Assembly (NCBI GenBank): GCA_934045075.1
Contig: OW203732.1
Span: forward strand, 17,019,889-17,083,888
Length of the DNA: 64,000 nucleotides
Origin: Yponomeuta sedellus
Lineage: Eukaryota > Arthropoda > Insecta > Lepidoptera > Yponomeutidae
Direction: 5' to 3'
Shown: positions 1-10,179 of the stretch, in pieces
Layout of the letters: each line of letters begins with the position of its first letter
Numbering within the stretch: position 1 is the first letter of the stretch
Notes under the pieces: generated by a model
What the model was told of the DNA's origin: nothing
Database searches by the model: none
The model's input: the letters and a program-made list of their open reading frames with translations, nothing else
Program-made: the position numbers and the translations under genes

Positions 1-111
1 GTATACCTGCATTACTTTTGTCACTCCTATGTGTACAAAAGTCCCTAAAGTAAACAAAGATTAAAAAAAAATAGAGCAAATACCTAGTGTTAAAGATTAT
101 AACAGTAGACA

Positions 112-290
112 TCAGAGGCCTCATGGGCGGCTTGACTACTTCTGACAGTAAGGCCAGCCACTGCCTTACAATCCTCCACCAACGTGGAGATGGCCCCCGT
201 GGTGGAGTATGGCCTAACCTTCCTGCGATGGAGGAAGAGACCCGTGCCCCGGCAGTGGGGACAAAAAAGGGTCGATATTGATATCGAGAC
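112..290 (+). repeat. 3' part of the 5S-derived SINE family
   Basis: The sequence matches the tail of the elements at 3681-4049, 5133-5505 and 9731-10097: a 'cagaggcctcatgggcggct' block, then the 'gacttggcccccgtggtgga'-type block, a 'ctgcgatg' block, and an ending in 'gttgatatcga'. The 5S-like head is missing, so this is a 5'-truncated copy. Its open reading frame carries no recognisable protein. Confidence 0.75.
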
Positions 291-1920
291 ATTAGAAAGC
301 GAATTTTTGGCATCAAATCAATCTAATCAGCCTATTAACTGAGCCCAGTGTTGGGCATAGCCCTCTTCTCTTTCACGCCAACTCATTTGGTTTTTTGCTG
401 GTCTCGTCCAATGTTTCCCAGCCGCTTTCACAATGTCGCTAGCCCATCGGGCTGGGGTCTCCCCACCGACAGTCGACCCCAATCATACAGCTAAAAAGGA
501 CATGGGCGGGACATTTTGTTGCATGGGATGACAGCCGGTGGACTAAGGTAGCCTGAAGGTGGCCACGAACGGGTCGACTGGATTTGACTCAGATTTATGC
601 TAAGTATAAAAAACTCTTCGTTCTCATTTTAGTGACTAAAGTGTTTTATTTAGCTATTTCATAAAAATTCTAACCGGAAAAAAATTTACGACGTTAATAG
701 ATACCAAGATAGATAGAATATTTTTTATTGCATGTACACCAGAAATTAAAAAATAACATAGTACATTACAAGTGGCGACCTGCCGTACGTAGTGTTTGGA
801 ATGTAGTCAGTATTTTTTTGTATACAACCACACCTGATTTATCGATAATGACATGTCCGTAAGGCGAATATCAACTTAGCTCAGTCGTTCGTAGGTAGGT
901 AGTTACTATCAGCTGCGATGGGAGATAATTTCAGCCATTTCAAGGAGACAAAGCTGTTCACAATTAAACTTTTTTATCTCGCGAAACTCGGCATAATTCA
1001 GTGCTCAACTTGGAACTTTCTGGAATAAGTAATGAAAAATTAGTGGAGCAATTTTCCATTTAAATTGTTCCTTTGTTGTCTGCCGCTCTCGATTGTTAGT
1101 TGTTTACCGGACTGTCTTTTTGTCTAGAACAACTGGGGTATTTAGAGCAATAGTAAAATATTCGTCGACTATTTAATGCTACAATATTGTAGTAGCATAG
1201 AGTGTGGATAAGGCGACTCACTTGACACTCCTTAGGCTGCCTCGTGGTAGATAGGTATCAGGTCGACGGAGCCGCAGCACAGGGGTGCAATATCAGCTTG
1301 TATCGCCCAACTGCAGGGTCCATAGGGGTAGTTCTTTTTCGCACCCTCTAGTGGATGAAAGGGGAAGGCTCACTAGCAGTAAAACGTGAAAACACACGAA
1401 ACACAGTGGTCGACCGGTGCACAGGCGGGTAGGTATCACGCACGTCTATACGGCACAAAGGTCCATGGGCGATTGTAGGGTTCGCAATTTGCGAATCGCA
1501 GCGCGGCACACAAGGTATGCCGCCGAAAATGAAAAGATCGTCGCTTACCCATTAGAAATAAAATTACTTAAAAACAGGAAAGGCATACATTCAAACCTGC
1601 GTTGTCTTGTAGGAAAATAGAAAAACTAATAATATGGGACGCGACGGAACACATAGAAAGAAATAAGTGAATACAACGACTCAATATACCATAGATTGAG
1701 ATACAGGCGCACAAGGCAGATCAAAACATCTTTTTTATGTTCATGAGTATGTACTGATAGTTATTAAAACGTAAATGGAAAAAATCAAGAGCAACACTAC
1801 CCCCAACCTTTCATCTCCTGTAATCTGCTTTTTTTTGCCGTGAAATGCTATCAAAATAAAAATTGTACAGCGCCCCATTTCATTTTAACAGCAACAGGTT
1901 AAGAGCTTAAATTTTTTAGA
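291..1920. other. Non-coding stretch, no gene seen
   Basis: Positions 340-600 look repeat-derived ('ttgggcatagccctc' and a GC-richer stretch). Positions 715-780 match the 3' tail of a dispersed repeat also seen at about 41225 and 60345 ('agatagatagaatatt...'). The rest is AT-rich and I recognise nothing in it. Confidence 0.5.
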
Positions 1921-2045
1921 GCGGTGGTAGCCCAGTGGGCTCAGAAGTGAGAGACCCAGGTTCAATTCCCAGTGCCTGCATGTATCAATGACTTTGTTTT
2001 CTAAGTTATGTACTTTTGTTTTCAAAGTTATGTCTTCGTCGTCGT
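1921..2045 (+). repeat. tRNA-derived SINE fragment
   Basis: A degenerate tRNA-like head ('gcggtggtagcccagtgggc', B-box-like 'ggttcaattcc') is followed by a body 'caatgactttgttttctaag' that recurs in reverse orientation at 16160-16385, 17925-18085 and 18830-19060. The tRNA-like part does not fold as an intact tRNA, so this is a SINE and not a tRNA gene. Confidence 0.65.
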
Positions 2046-2049
2046 CAGG

Positions 2050-2360
2050 CTATACTAGACCACTGCTGGACATAGCCCTCCCCTAAAGAGCACCACGTTG
2101 TGCTATTATAGGGGGTAATGCCCATAATCCCCACGCTGGGCATGCGGGTTGGGGATCGCAGTTCGGTGGAATTGTACTGCAAGGGGCGCTGCTGACACCC
2201 GCGAGAAGATTTGGGTTATGTACATAGTAGCAATAACATTCGCTAACCGTGAAGAAAATCATTGTGAAGAAATGTGAGTGTATGAGGTGTTTAAGTACCT
2301 CAGCGCTTGAAACTGCCAATCCGCAGTGGGCACTAGTGGTAATTAAGCCCATACTCTTTA
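2050..2360. repeat. Dispersed repeat ('tccactgctggacatagccc' family) plus SINE tail
   Basis: The same block occurs at 11697-11935 (opposite strand), 13260-13350 (opposite strand) and 61215-61400 (same strand). Shared landmarks are 'ccccacgctgggcatgcggg' and 'gtggaattgtactgca'. Positions 2215-2350 continue into SINE-like sequence shared with 4780-4935. It is probably the 3' end of a non-LTR retrotransposon. Confidence 0.6.
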
Positions 2361-2670
2361 TCTCTCTCTAATTGAAGGCCGGTGCCCAGCCGTGGGACGT
2401 TTATAGGCTGCATAAAAACAATCCATCTGAGGAGATAGCAAATTTACAGATCCATAGGTAGGAGCCATAAGTTGATAGTAAACGTAAAAATATCGCAGCA
2501 ACTTAGTCAATTTGCGTGTCGCAACTTCGCTAATAAATTAGCTACGCTTGCTGAGTTTCGTTTGCTGAAAAACTTACTTTCCATGCTGGAGCGCTTCAAT
2601 TGGCTATACCTTCGTAGTCGCGTATTTACCCACGATTTATACATTGCAGTGCTTACAAATCCAATGATAT

Positions 2671-2966
2671 AGATTCGTCAGAAAACCCGCCTATGGTTGA
2701 TAAATCACGACCCCAAGGCAACGGCTAACATTCATTGGTCAAATTCGTTTGTTCACAATTAGATACTTTCCACACTCTGCTACGAAATGCCAAAATCATC
2801 TTATAAATTTAATGCTAAAGATTCGTCAGAAAACCCGCCTATGGTCGATAAATCACGACCCCAAGGCAACGGCTAACATTCATTGGTCAAACACGTTTGT
2901 TCACAATTAGATACTTTCCAGACTCGGCTACGAAATGCGGAAAGCACATTATAAATGCATTCAATT
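2671..2966. repeat. Two tandem copies of a 148-bp unit
   Basis: Unit 1 is 2671-2818 and unit 2 is 2819-2966; both begin 'agattcgtcagaaaacccgc'. The copies share about the first 120 bp with few substitutions and diverge towards the end. I do not recognise the unit. Confidence 0.8.
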
Positions 2967-3104
2967 TATAATTGAAACGTAATTTATTTAACGTACATGA
3001 TTTAATAAGAAGGATGACGGTTGCAAACTGCTTAGTTTTACAAAGTGAATGCGACGTGTACAATTCTGTATCGATATCAACCAAGAACGTTAAAACATCA
3101 TTGA

Positions 3105-3190
3105 TATCACCCCCTATATGTCCCCATTGCTGGGGCACGGGTCTCTCCCTGCATCGCAGGGAGGTTAGGCCATACTCCACCACAACAATT
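3105..3190 (-). repeat. 5S-derived SINE, tail fragment
   Basis: Reverse complement of the 3' tail of the 5S-derived SINE, covering the 'gatatcaccc...gtccccattgctggg' part and the 'ggccatactccaccac' block. The head is absent. Confidence 0.7.
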
Positions 3191-3680
3191 ACAATTCTAC
3201 ATAGTAATGGAATACTTTAGACCACATAGACAGAGCTTCTAGGACATTATTATAGGGTTAAAGTGGAACCCGCGTGCCGCAGTCCAACGTAGGTATAATT
3301 ACGATAATCAAAGAAAGATTAGGGTTGAAGAAAGTCACCTTGGAACTCGAAGGAAGGTGAAACCGACTAAAATGCTAGTTGCTTTTCAATACCGAACCGC
3401 GGTAGTTCTATTCTGAACGTTAGTTTAGTCACGCTAATTTGGGCTAACTTTTACCCCCGGCTATTCTCGCAAAGTCAAGTAAAAGAACGAGTAGTTATGA
3501 CGATACGATTGTGGATTTGCTTAGTTTAAGTTAACTTTATAATTGTGCATGTGACATTTTTCTTTATTGTATTATTATTACCAAATAAATCAAGTTAAAG
3601 AACTGACACTTTTAGGTACCTACAATAAACGTTAACCCACATAATTTTTTATGATTTTTAATGACCCGCGATGCTCATAA

Positions 3681-4049
3681 GAAGCGCTCGTGGCCTAGTT
3701 GAACCGAGTGATTGTAATCAATCACTTGAGTTGAGCAACAACCGGCGTGGTCAGGTACAGGATGGGTGACCGTCGGTGACTACCGCTAGTGGCAATTTTT
3801 CTGAGCGTTTCTGTGCTTCGCAAGGCACGTTAAACCGTTGGTGCCGGCTGTCATGTAATGGTAGTCGTTAAGCCATATCAGAGGCCTTATGGGCGGCTTG
3901 ATAACTTCTGACAGTAAGATCCGCCACTGTCATACAACCCTCCACCAACCCGGAATTGGCCCCCGTGGTGGAGTATGGCCGAACTTTCTTGCGATGCAAA
4001 AAGAGACCCGTGCCCCAGCAGTGGGGACATACAAGGGTTTATATCGATG
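3681..4049 (+). repeat. Near full-length 5S rRNA-derived SINE
   Basis: Starts 'gaagcgctcgtggcctag'. Positions about 3714-3775 resemble the internal promoter region of 5S rRNA: a box-A-like 'gagttgagcaac' and a box-C-like 'ggatgggtgacc' lie at about 5S spacing. The body runs through 'gcttcgcaaggcacgtta' into the common tail ending 'tatatcgatg'. It would be a pol III-type SINE of the SINE3 (5S-headed) class. The 5S resemblance comes from reading the sequence; the class assignment is inference. Confidence 0.7.
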
Positions 4050-4237
4050 CTTTGTAGACTTTTAGTCCGGATGTACTTACGGATGTTGTTATATCGGAAG
4101 AATCCGCCCAGGTTTCGCTCCGATTCGCAGAGATTAATCATGGTGAGCAGAGACGGGGCTCGCGTCGTCGGTTGCTTGTCTTACACGATTCCGATATAAC
4201 AACACCCGTAAGTAGATCCGGACTAAAAGTCTGCAAT
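4050..4237. repeat. Foldback/MITE with about 45-bp inverted ends
   Basis: The left end 'agacttttagtccggat' (from about 4057) and its reverse complement near 4215-4232 bracket about 95 bp of unique sequence. The arms are imperfect (one arm gains 2-3 bases). The element abuts the end of the SINE at 3681-4049. No open reading frame of note; probably a non-autonomous DNA element. Confidence 0.65.
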
Positions 4238-4770
4238 GTGTTGTGCTTACAAAAGTTTTAGTTCAAAAAGATATGGATGCTCATAACCAATTATACATTT
4301 AACCCTTTATAGGGCATGGTAGTATAAATTTTTCTTTGGTTATGGAGTTTATTTTAAGGTAATAAAGTTTAATTTAAAGTGGTAACTTTTTTGCCCTTGC
4401 CCAATTTAGGGCCAATTGGTTTTTTAAGGTGTCGTCATTTACAAGGAATCTTTATAGTTTCGCTTCGTCCGTCTGTATTTTTGTCTCCAAGGCTGAACCG
4501 TTGATTCAAGAAACGTGACCAAATTCGCTATTAGTACATATAATGAAGTAAAAAGAAAATCTTTACAAGTTTATGAGTTAAATCGACCAACTTATAAAAG
4601 CAAAACTTTGTAAGAATTTCATTGAAAATTAATTTGATGAAGTTAGTCGTTTAAAGCAGGTAGTTAATCCTTCTTGGATCGTATATTTTTAAGACTATTA
4701 ACTACGGAACTCTACAATGCAGGTGGTCAGTTTTTTTTATGTTTATTAAAAATTATTGAATAATTCAGAC
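4238..4770. other. Non-coding stretch, nothing recognised
   Basis: AT-rich sequence without a supported reading frame, repeat match or obvious secondary structure. Confidence 0.5.
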
Positions 4771-4990
4771 ACTCAGGTTTCCCCGCGATGTTTTCCTTCA
4801 CGTTTAGCGAGTGGTATTGCTACTATAACTTCAAAAATGTACATAGCTTAGGAAACATAGTCATTGCCTGCACTGGGAATGCTGGGCCTGTGGGAAATGC
4901 TCAGCGCTTGAAATTGCCAATCCGTGGGGGGTGCGCGTGGTAATTAAGCGCATACTCTCTCTCTCTGTGTGTGTAAGAAGGCATGTGCCC
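4771..4990 (-). repeat. tRNA-derived SINE body fragment
   Basis: Shares 'ccccgcgatgttttccttca' and 'cgcttgaaattgccaatccg' with SINE bodies at 2215-2350, 18880-18960 and 61560-61620. The tRNA-like head is not present. Confidence 0.55.
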
Positions 4991-5132
4991 TGCCTTGGAA
5001 CGTTTAAAGGCTTCATAGAAAAAAAATGTTCTTCTTAAATAATAGATATTAGGACTGCGACGGACGGAAATTGTGCTGGAGTTCACTCTGTACTTAGCGT
5101 TTTTGTTTCTAAATTGCATGCGCGCGTTTTTG

Positions 5133-5505
5133 GAAGCGCTCGTGGCCTAGGCGAACTAAGTGATTGGAATCAATCACTTGAGTTAAGCAACTACAGGCGC
5201 GGTGAGGTGCAGGATGGGTGACCGTCCCGTGACTACCGCTAGGGGCATTTTTCCGAGCGCTTCCGTGCTTTGCAAGGCACGTTAAGCCGTTGGTGCCGGC
5301 TGTCAAGTAATGGCAGTCGTTAAGCCATGTCAGAGGCCTCATGGGCGGCTTGATAACTTCTGACCGTAAGGCCCGCCACTGTCTTACGAACCCTCCACCA
5401 ACCCGGACTTGGCCCCCGTGGTGGAGTATGGCTTAACCTTCCTGCGATGCAGGAAGAGACCCGTGCCCCAGCAGTGAGGACATACAAGGGTTGATAATGG
5501 TGATG
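5133..5505 (+). repeat. Full-length 5S rRNA-derived SINE
   Basis: The best preserved copy of the family. It has the head 'gaagcgctcgtggcctag', a 5S-like stretch with 'gagttaagcaac' and 'ggatgggtgaccgtcc' at about 5180-5226, and the full body and tail ending at about 5500. A second SINE copy follows at 5577, separated by about 75 bp of sequence that is also found in inverted orientation at 22265-22345. Confidence 0.75.
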
Positions 5506-5576
5506 GTTTTTGGAATTAACAGTCAAATTAAGTAATTCATAAGTACAGTCGCCCGTTAACATGTAAATACGTTAGA

Positions 5577-5957
5577 ACCATGTCACGTTGACAGGGTCCG
5601 GAGGGCGGCTTGATAACTTCTGAAGTAAGGCCCGCCACTGTCTTAGACGGAGTTTACACGTTCAGTCTGGCGTCCTCGTCACGACCTCGGTATGATGCCA
5701 GACTGATGATGAATCATCAAAATATTCGAATATCCGTCAGTCTGGTCCTTCAGTCCACTGAATAGACAATCAGACTGCCGTCAGTCTAACCAGACTGATG
5801 GAATTGACTGACGCCAGACTGAACATGTAAACTCCGTCTTACAATTCTCCATCAACCCGGATTTGGCCCCTGTGGTGAGTATGGCCTAACCTTACAGCGA
5901 TTCAGAAAGAGACCCGTGTCCCAGCAGTGAGGATATACAAGAGTTAATATCGATGGT
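5577..5957 (+). repeat. SINE copy split by a MITE
   Basis: SINE body sequence runs from about 5577 ('gacagggtccggagggcggc') to 5645, is interrupted by the MITE at 5646-5838, and resumes at 5842 ('caattctcc') to about 5957. The SINE is older than the MITE insertion. Confidence 0.75.
5646..5838. mobile_element. 193-bp MITE, PIF/Harbinger-like, nested in a SINE
   Basis: Terminal inverted repeats of about 29 bp (5'-gacggagtttacacgttcag... against its reverse complement, one mismatch) are flanked by a 3-bp TTA duplication at 5643-5645 and 5839-5841. A TTA/TAA-type 3-bp duplication is characteristic of PIF/Harbinger elements. No coding capacity. A partial second copy lies at about 22095-22163, again next to TAA within the same SINE sequence. 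Confidence 0.75.
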
Positions 5958-6022
5958 ACTAAATTGCATGTTGCATCACGTGACTGTACACCTTTAACAG
6001 GTAGCTTCTACGTTTTTAAAAA

Positions 6023-6120
6023 CCTATTTAGAGGCTAAAAATTCCACCCATGCCGGGATTCGAACCCGCGACCTCTGGCCAACCTGCCAGTGCTCTCCCA
6101 ACTGAGCCAATGGGAGACCA
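6023..6120 (-). repeat. tRNA-derived SINE head
   Basis: On the minus strand an A-box-like 'tggctcagttggg' and a B-box 'ggttcgaatcc' are spaced as in a tRNA, followed by 'gcatgggtggaatttttagc'. The same head-plus-body occurs as an inverted pair at 34561-34690. The acceptor stem does not close, so I call it a SINE and not a functional tRNA. Confidence 0.65.
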
Positions 6121-6599
6121 CCGACATCAGTGAAATTTCGAACCTCTTTACAAAACTCTCTATATTACGTAAGCAAAATCTGGCTGAAGTAATTTGCATC
6201 ACTTGCAGATTCACGTTTATTTCACTTAGTCCCTACCTAACCTCAGGTCAGTGCAAAGCCCGTTAAACCCGTAAGATTTGTAAATCACCGCAGTTAATCT
6301 TGCTCGACCTCTGCCAAATCCTTGTCGCTGCCTAATAAATGTTTCAGGGGTCGTAAACCTCGTTCCATTCACTCGTACGCCACTTTGAAATAAACTCGTT
6401 AAAATGAAAAGGTTCTTTCACCCTGAATTTTGTATGGCTAAGCAACTGCCGCAAATCAAATTCACTATAATGTAATCTAGTTCTTACGAGATTAATAAAG
6501 TCAGATTTATTTTATACAATCTGTGCCCGCGGTTTATTAGCGAATAAGATATTTTTCCTTAGTAGCCTATGTGTTAATCGAGGGTTTCATATTGTATTA

Positions 6600-6865
6600 A
6601 AAAAGAAAAGACGTGAAGAAGTAACAAACATACACAGTCACAAACTTTCGCCTTTATAATATTACTAGCTGACCCAGCGAACTTCGTACCGCCTAACAGT
6701 CGATTCTTAATTATTTTTTTGCTTTTTTCTCTCCGTAAGAACAATCCTCGTACTTCAAGGAATATTCTAAAAAAAGAATTAGCAAAATCGGTTCAGCTGC
6801 TCTCGAGATTTGCGCTTACCAACACATTCGGTGATTCATTTTTATATTATAGATATATAGGTAGT
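6600..6865. repeat. Dispersed repeat ('actagctgacccagcgaact' family)
   Basis: Landmarks are 'agctgacccagcgaacttcg', 'ctccgtaagaac' and 'cagctgctctcgagatttgc'. Other copies: 12364-12545 and 58090-58275 (inverted), 52399-52618 (same orientation) and a fragment at 37420-37560. Positions 6604-6660 belong to a second motif also found at 44690-44765. Non-coding; possibly a Helitron-like or other non-autonomous element, class not established. Confidence 0.65.
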
Positions 6866-9730
6866 GTGGTATACATGCATCGTATATATTTCTACTGCAT
6901 GGCCTTCTCTTAGAGAGAAAGAGAGAATATTGGTGTGTCTTCCGTGGGTTGGTAATTTTTATCGCTAATGTAGAACACCTTATGCATAAGAATCTAGATT
7001 AACTTACTTCATCACAAATGGTAGGTCTCTGCCGACAAAAATTAAGTAAGTTAGTCCAGATCCCACTCAATAATATTCAGTGCTAATCAAAGTTTTACGA
7101 ACATAGTTCGAAAATTGGGAACATCTTTGTCACGATACAGCCGTGTGCTGCGATAACTTACTTACGAATTTGCAAATGTACAAGTTACTATTACTCAATG
7201 TACTTCAAAATCACACGTACCTTCTTACAAGATGGAACCCAGAAGATCTCGTATATGATGCAAGTCTTCTACCAATGTTATGCTACTATCGTTTAAGGTT
7301 GTATTTGTAATTTAGTTATAATACATTATTGAAATCAAACATTGCTACTAGGTGTCACAAAACCATAGGTAATATAATAACGCAAAACCTTCTATTTTTC
7401 TAAGAGAAGAAACGCCTAAACATTGACGCCTAAATAACCTTTTTAGGCTAAGAGACAAACCAATACTTATTAGCCAAGATGTAAGCTAACATTTGGCCAA
7501 CTCCAATAACCCAGAGCAGCATTAGAGCACATTAGTCATTTTGACATCACACTAAGCCACCGCAAAGCAGCAAATGTGTCCCTGAAGACTTACTGTCGGG
7601 TCTCTACTTTGAAAGTGTAGGTATTTAATGAGATAAAGGGTAGAAAGCTTTACGGCTGTTAGTTTAGTTGCAAATCTTACCTGTGACCACTCCCTTAGTG
7701 CTAAAGTCATGAAGGAATTAGAATTTCATATAATAAAAATACAAGTAACTTTTAAAAAAATACTTTGTCCTTAGCATCTACGTAATGACATGATTTATCC
7801 AGCGTCCAGTGGTTCCGTCACTCACTCTTCATGGGTGAAGGGACCACTCGGGCGTTGGCCTACGGCATTGTTTTTTAGATGAAGTAGGCTTAGTAGGCCT
7901 ACCCACTCGTATACCACCGATTCATAATATAAAAATAAAATGAAAATCAAAGTTATTACTTTCACACAGTTTCACTTGAAACTCTACATTTATTATAAAC
8001 TGTTAGTTAATTAAAAAAGTTTCTATAATAAAAATATTACTAATTAATGTGTTGAACACTTGACAAAATCTTCCCCTAATTACTCATTGACGTTTATCAT
8101 CTGTTTAATAGCAGATATCTTTGTCGTTTCTTTATGCTGTTTAAGAAAAAAAATTAATGCATTAATTGTTTCATAGTGGAATAGATTTGATTTAGTACCT
8201 ACAACTTCACATTTAAATCCAACCACTTAAATTCTATCAACTTCTCCCTCCTCCTATAAGTAAGTGTTCACTACCTAATTACCCACTCTACCGTATGCGC
8301 GTTGTTAAAATATGTAGGTATGTATTCGACAGTTCACAGAAGGTTAAATCGGACGAGTCCATACAGTAGGGACGTTTTTTAGTAGCGCCCCTGTTCTGGA
8401 GTAGCTCCCAGAATTTGTTACACGTCGACTTAGATCCAGACAGATAGATCGAGCTGGGGATCAGACACGTTTAACATTCAATGAACGTAGGTATAATTGA
8501 TATTTTATGTAACGAAAGCGCCTCTGTGCAAGCAATATCGTAGCGAAGCAGTAAGCTTTGCCAATAGAGAAGGCAACGTTTCAATTTTCGCTCTGCAACT
8601 GTACCTGCAGTCCTAAGAGCGGGTATCGAGGAAAATTGGGATTCCAGGCTTTAGCTGACTCTACGAAAAAGTATTAGAAAATCGCAATGTGCGCTTTTCC
8701 AATATAGTCAAATTATATCATTGGAAAAGTCTTTTGCTTTCTTATGCCAATGTTATTGAAACGTTATGCCAATGTTATTGAGGGTCAACGCTTGAAGGTG
8801 ACAGTGTAAATATACTACCAAAAAATATGGTTCTATTAGCTTTTTTAAACACGTTATCTAAACAAAGGCTAGTCTAATACTAGTCGGAATTTAGGGGTAG
8901 TCTCTGACATGTGTAAATTATGGATTGGAATACCTATTTAATTAAAGTATCGGACATTACCGTGTTACTAGGTATACCTACTTAGATTACGATTGGATAG
9001 TTCAAGAATTATTATTATTAAATTCCTTATTGTACCTGTAAAACATTGTACAATCTTTATAGGTGCAATAGAAGGTGGGGTAGTCTCAAACGGTGAGGTG
9101 ATATTTTATTGTAAAATATATTTTTTTTGTAAATTAAACTATACATTAATATTTACAATAATTATAAACATACACATATACAAATATAGTAATTCACCTC
9201 CACCAAATCCTATCTTCTTATCGCACTAAAATATTACACAATATGGCACTTCTCTATGGCCCAGCGCGGAAAGATCGGGAAAGCTCTAGGGAGAGATATT
9301 ATTCATCCAGATAGCTTGCAAGCCCGCTCTCCATACCTACTCAGGCATTACCAAGCCTGAAATATGGCCACCACACCCGCCGCACGAGTTCCCACGAACT
9401 CGCCCGACCTTGACCGAGAACGACGAGCAAGCGGCGTGAACCGTGTGCCGTCGATACTAAAGTGCTAGATAAAATGCATGATAAAAGTAGCTAGTGGCGG
9501 TACACGTGGCAATTTCTGCACCCTGCTGTTTGGTAACTACACAGCATAAAATGTAACTGCCGGTAAGATATTAGATTTTCTGCGCGATAAGTATAAAGTG
9601 CTGTAATGCTGCTAAATGCCCTTGGCCTAGACCATGCCGTAGGATCGATATAAATGTAGAGTGTTATTATTATTTTAATTTACTACACATTAAAGATATA
9701 CGGAAAGTTACATAATAAATATAATTTGCG
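6866..9730. other. Long non-coding stretch, no gene seen
   Basis: Mostly AT-rich. Positions 7800-7870 resemble a repeat also seen at 38330-38395 and 41505-41545 ('gcgtccagtgg', 'gggtgaagggaccactc'). Positions 9240-9440 are more GC-rich, but I find no exon with coding support. Confidence 0.5.
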
Positions 9731-10097
9731 GAAGCGCCCGTGGCCTAGTCTAATTGAGTGATTGGAATCAATCACTTGAGTTAAGCAACAACAGACGTGG
9801 TCAGGTGTAGAATGGGTGTCCGTCCCGTGTTCTCAGTGGAATTTTTCCGAGCGCTTCCGTGCTTCGCACGGCACGTTAAGCCGTTGGTGACGGCTCTCAC
9901 GTAATGAAGGTCGTTAAGCCAGGTCAGAGGCCTTATGGGCGGCTTGATAACTTCTGACAGTAAGGCCCGCCACTATCTTACACTCCTCTATCAACCCGGA
10001 CTTGGCCCCTGTGGTGGAGTATGGCCTAACCTTCCTGCGATGCAGAAATAGACCCGTGCCCCAGCAGTGGGGACATACAAGGGTTGATATCGACCGA
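9731..10097 (+). repeat. 5S rRNA-derived SINE
   Basis: Starts 'gaagcgcccgtggcctag' and contains the 5S-like 'gagttaagcaacaacagacg' followed by a 'gaatgggtgtccgtcc' variant of box C. It ends 'gttgatatcgacc'. Nearly full length with scattered substitutions. Confidence 0.75.
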
Positions 10098-10117
10098 TCG
10101 ACGGTCATCAGCACATC

Positions 10118-10179
10118 AATGTCGTCACTCTACCTCAATCGGTTTATGTAGAAACCGATTGAGGTAGAGTGACGACATT
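10118..10179. repeat. Perfect 28-bp hairpin with 6-nt loop
   Basis: Arm 10118-10145 and arm 10152-10179 are exact reverse complements; the loop is 'atgtag' (10146-10151). It immediately follows a SINE tail and is followed (10180-10285) by sequence resembling the 3' end of a LINE. The perfect pairing could reflect a recent foldback event or a small hairpin RNA precursor; nothing in the sequence decides between these. Confidence 0.8.

Noticed and set aside
5180..5226. Functional 5S rRNA gene
   Set aside because: Only the internal promoter region resembles 5S rRNA; the 5' and 3' stems are absent and the sequence runs into a SINE body.
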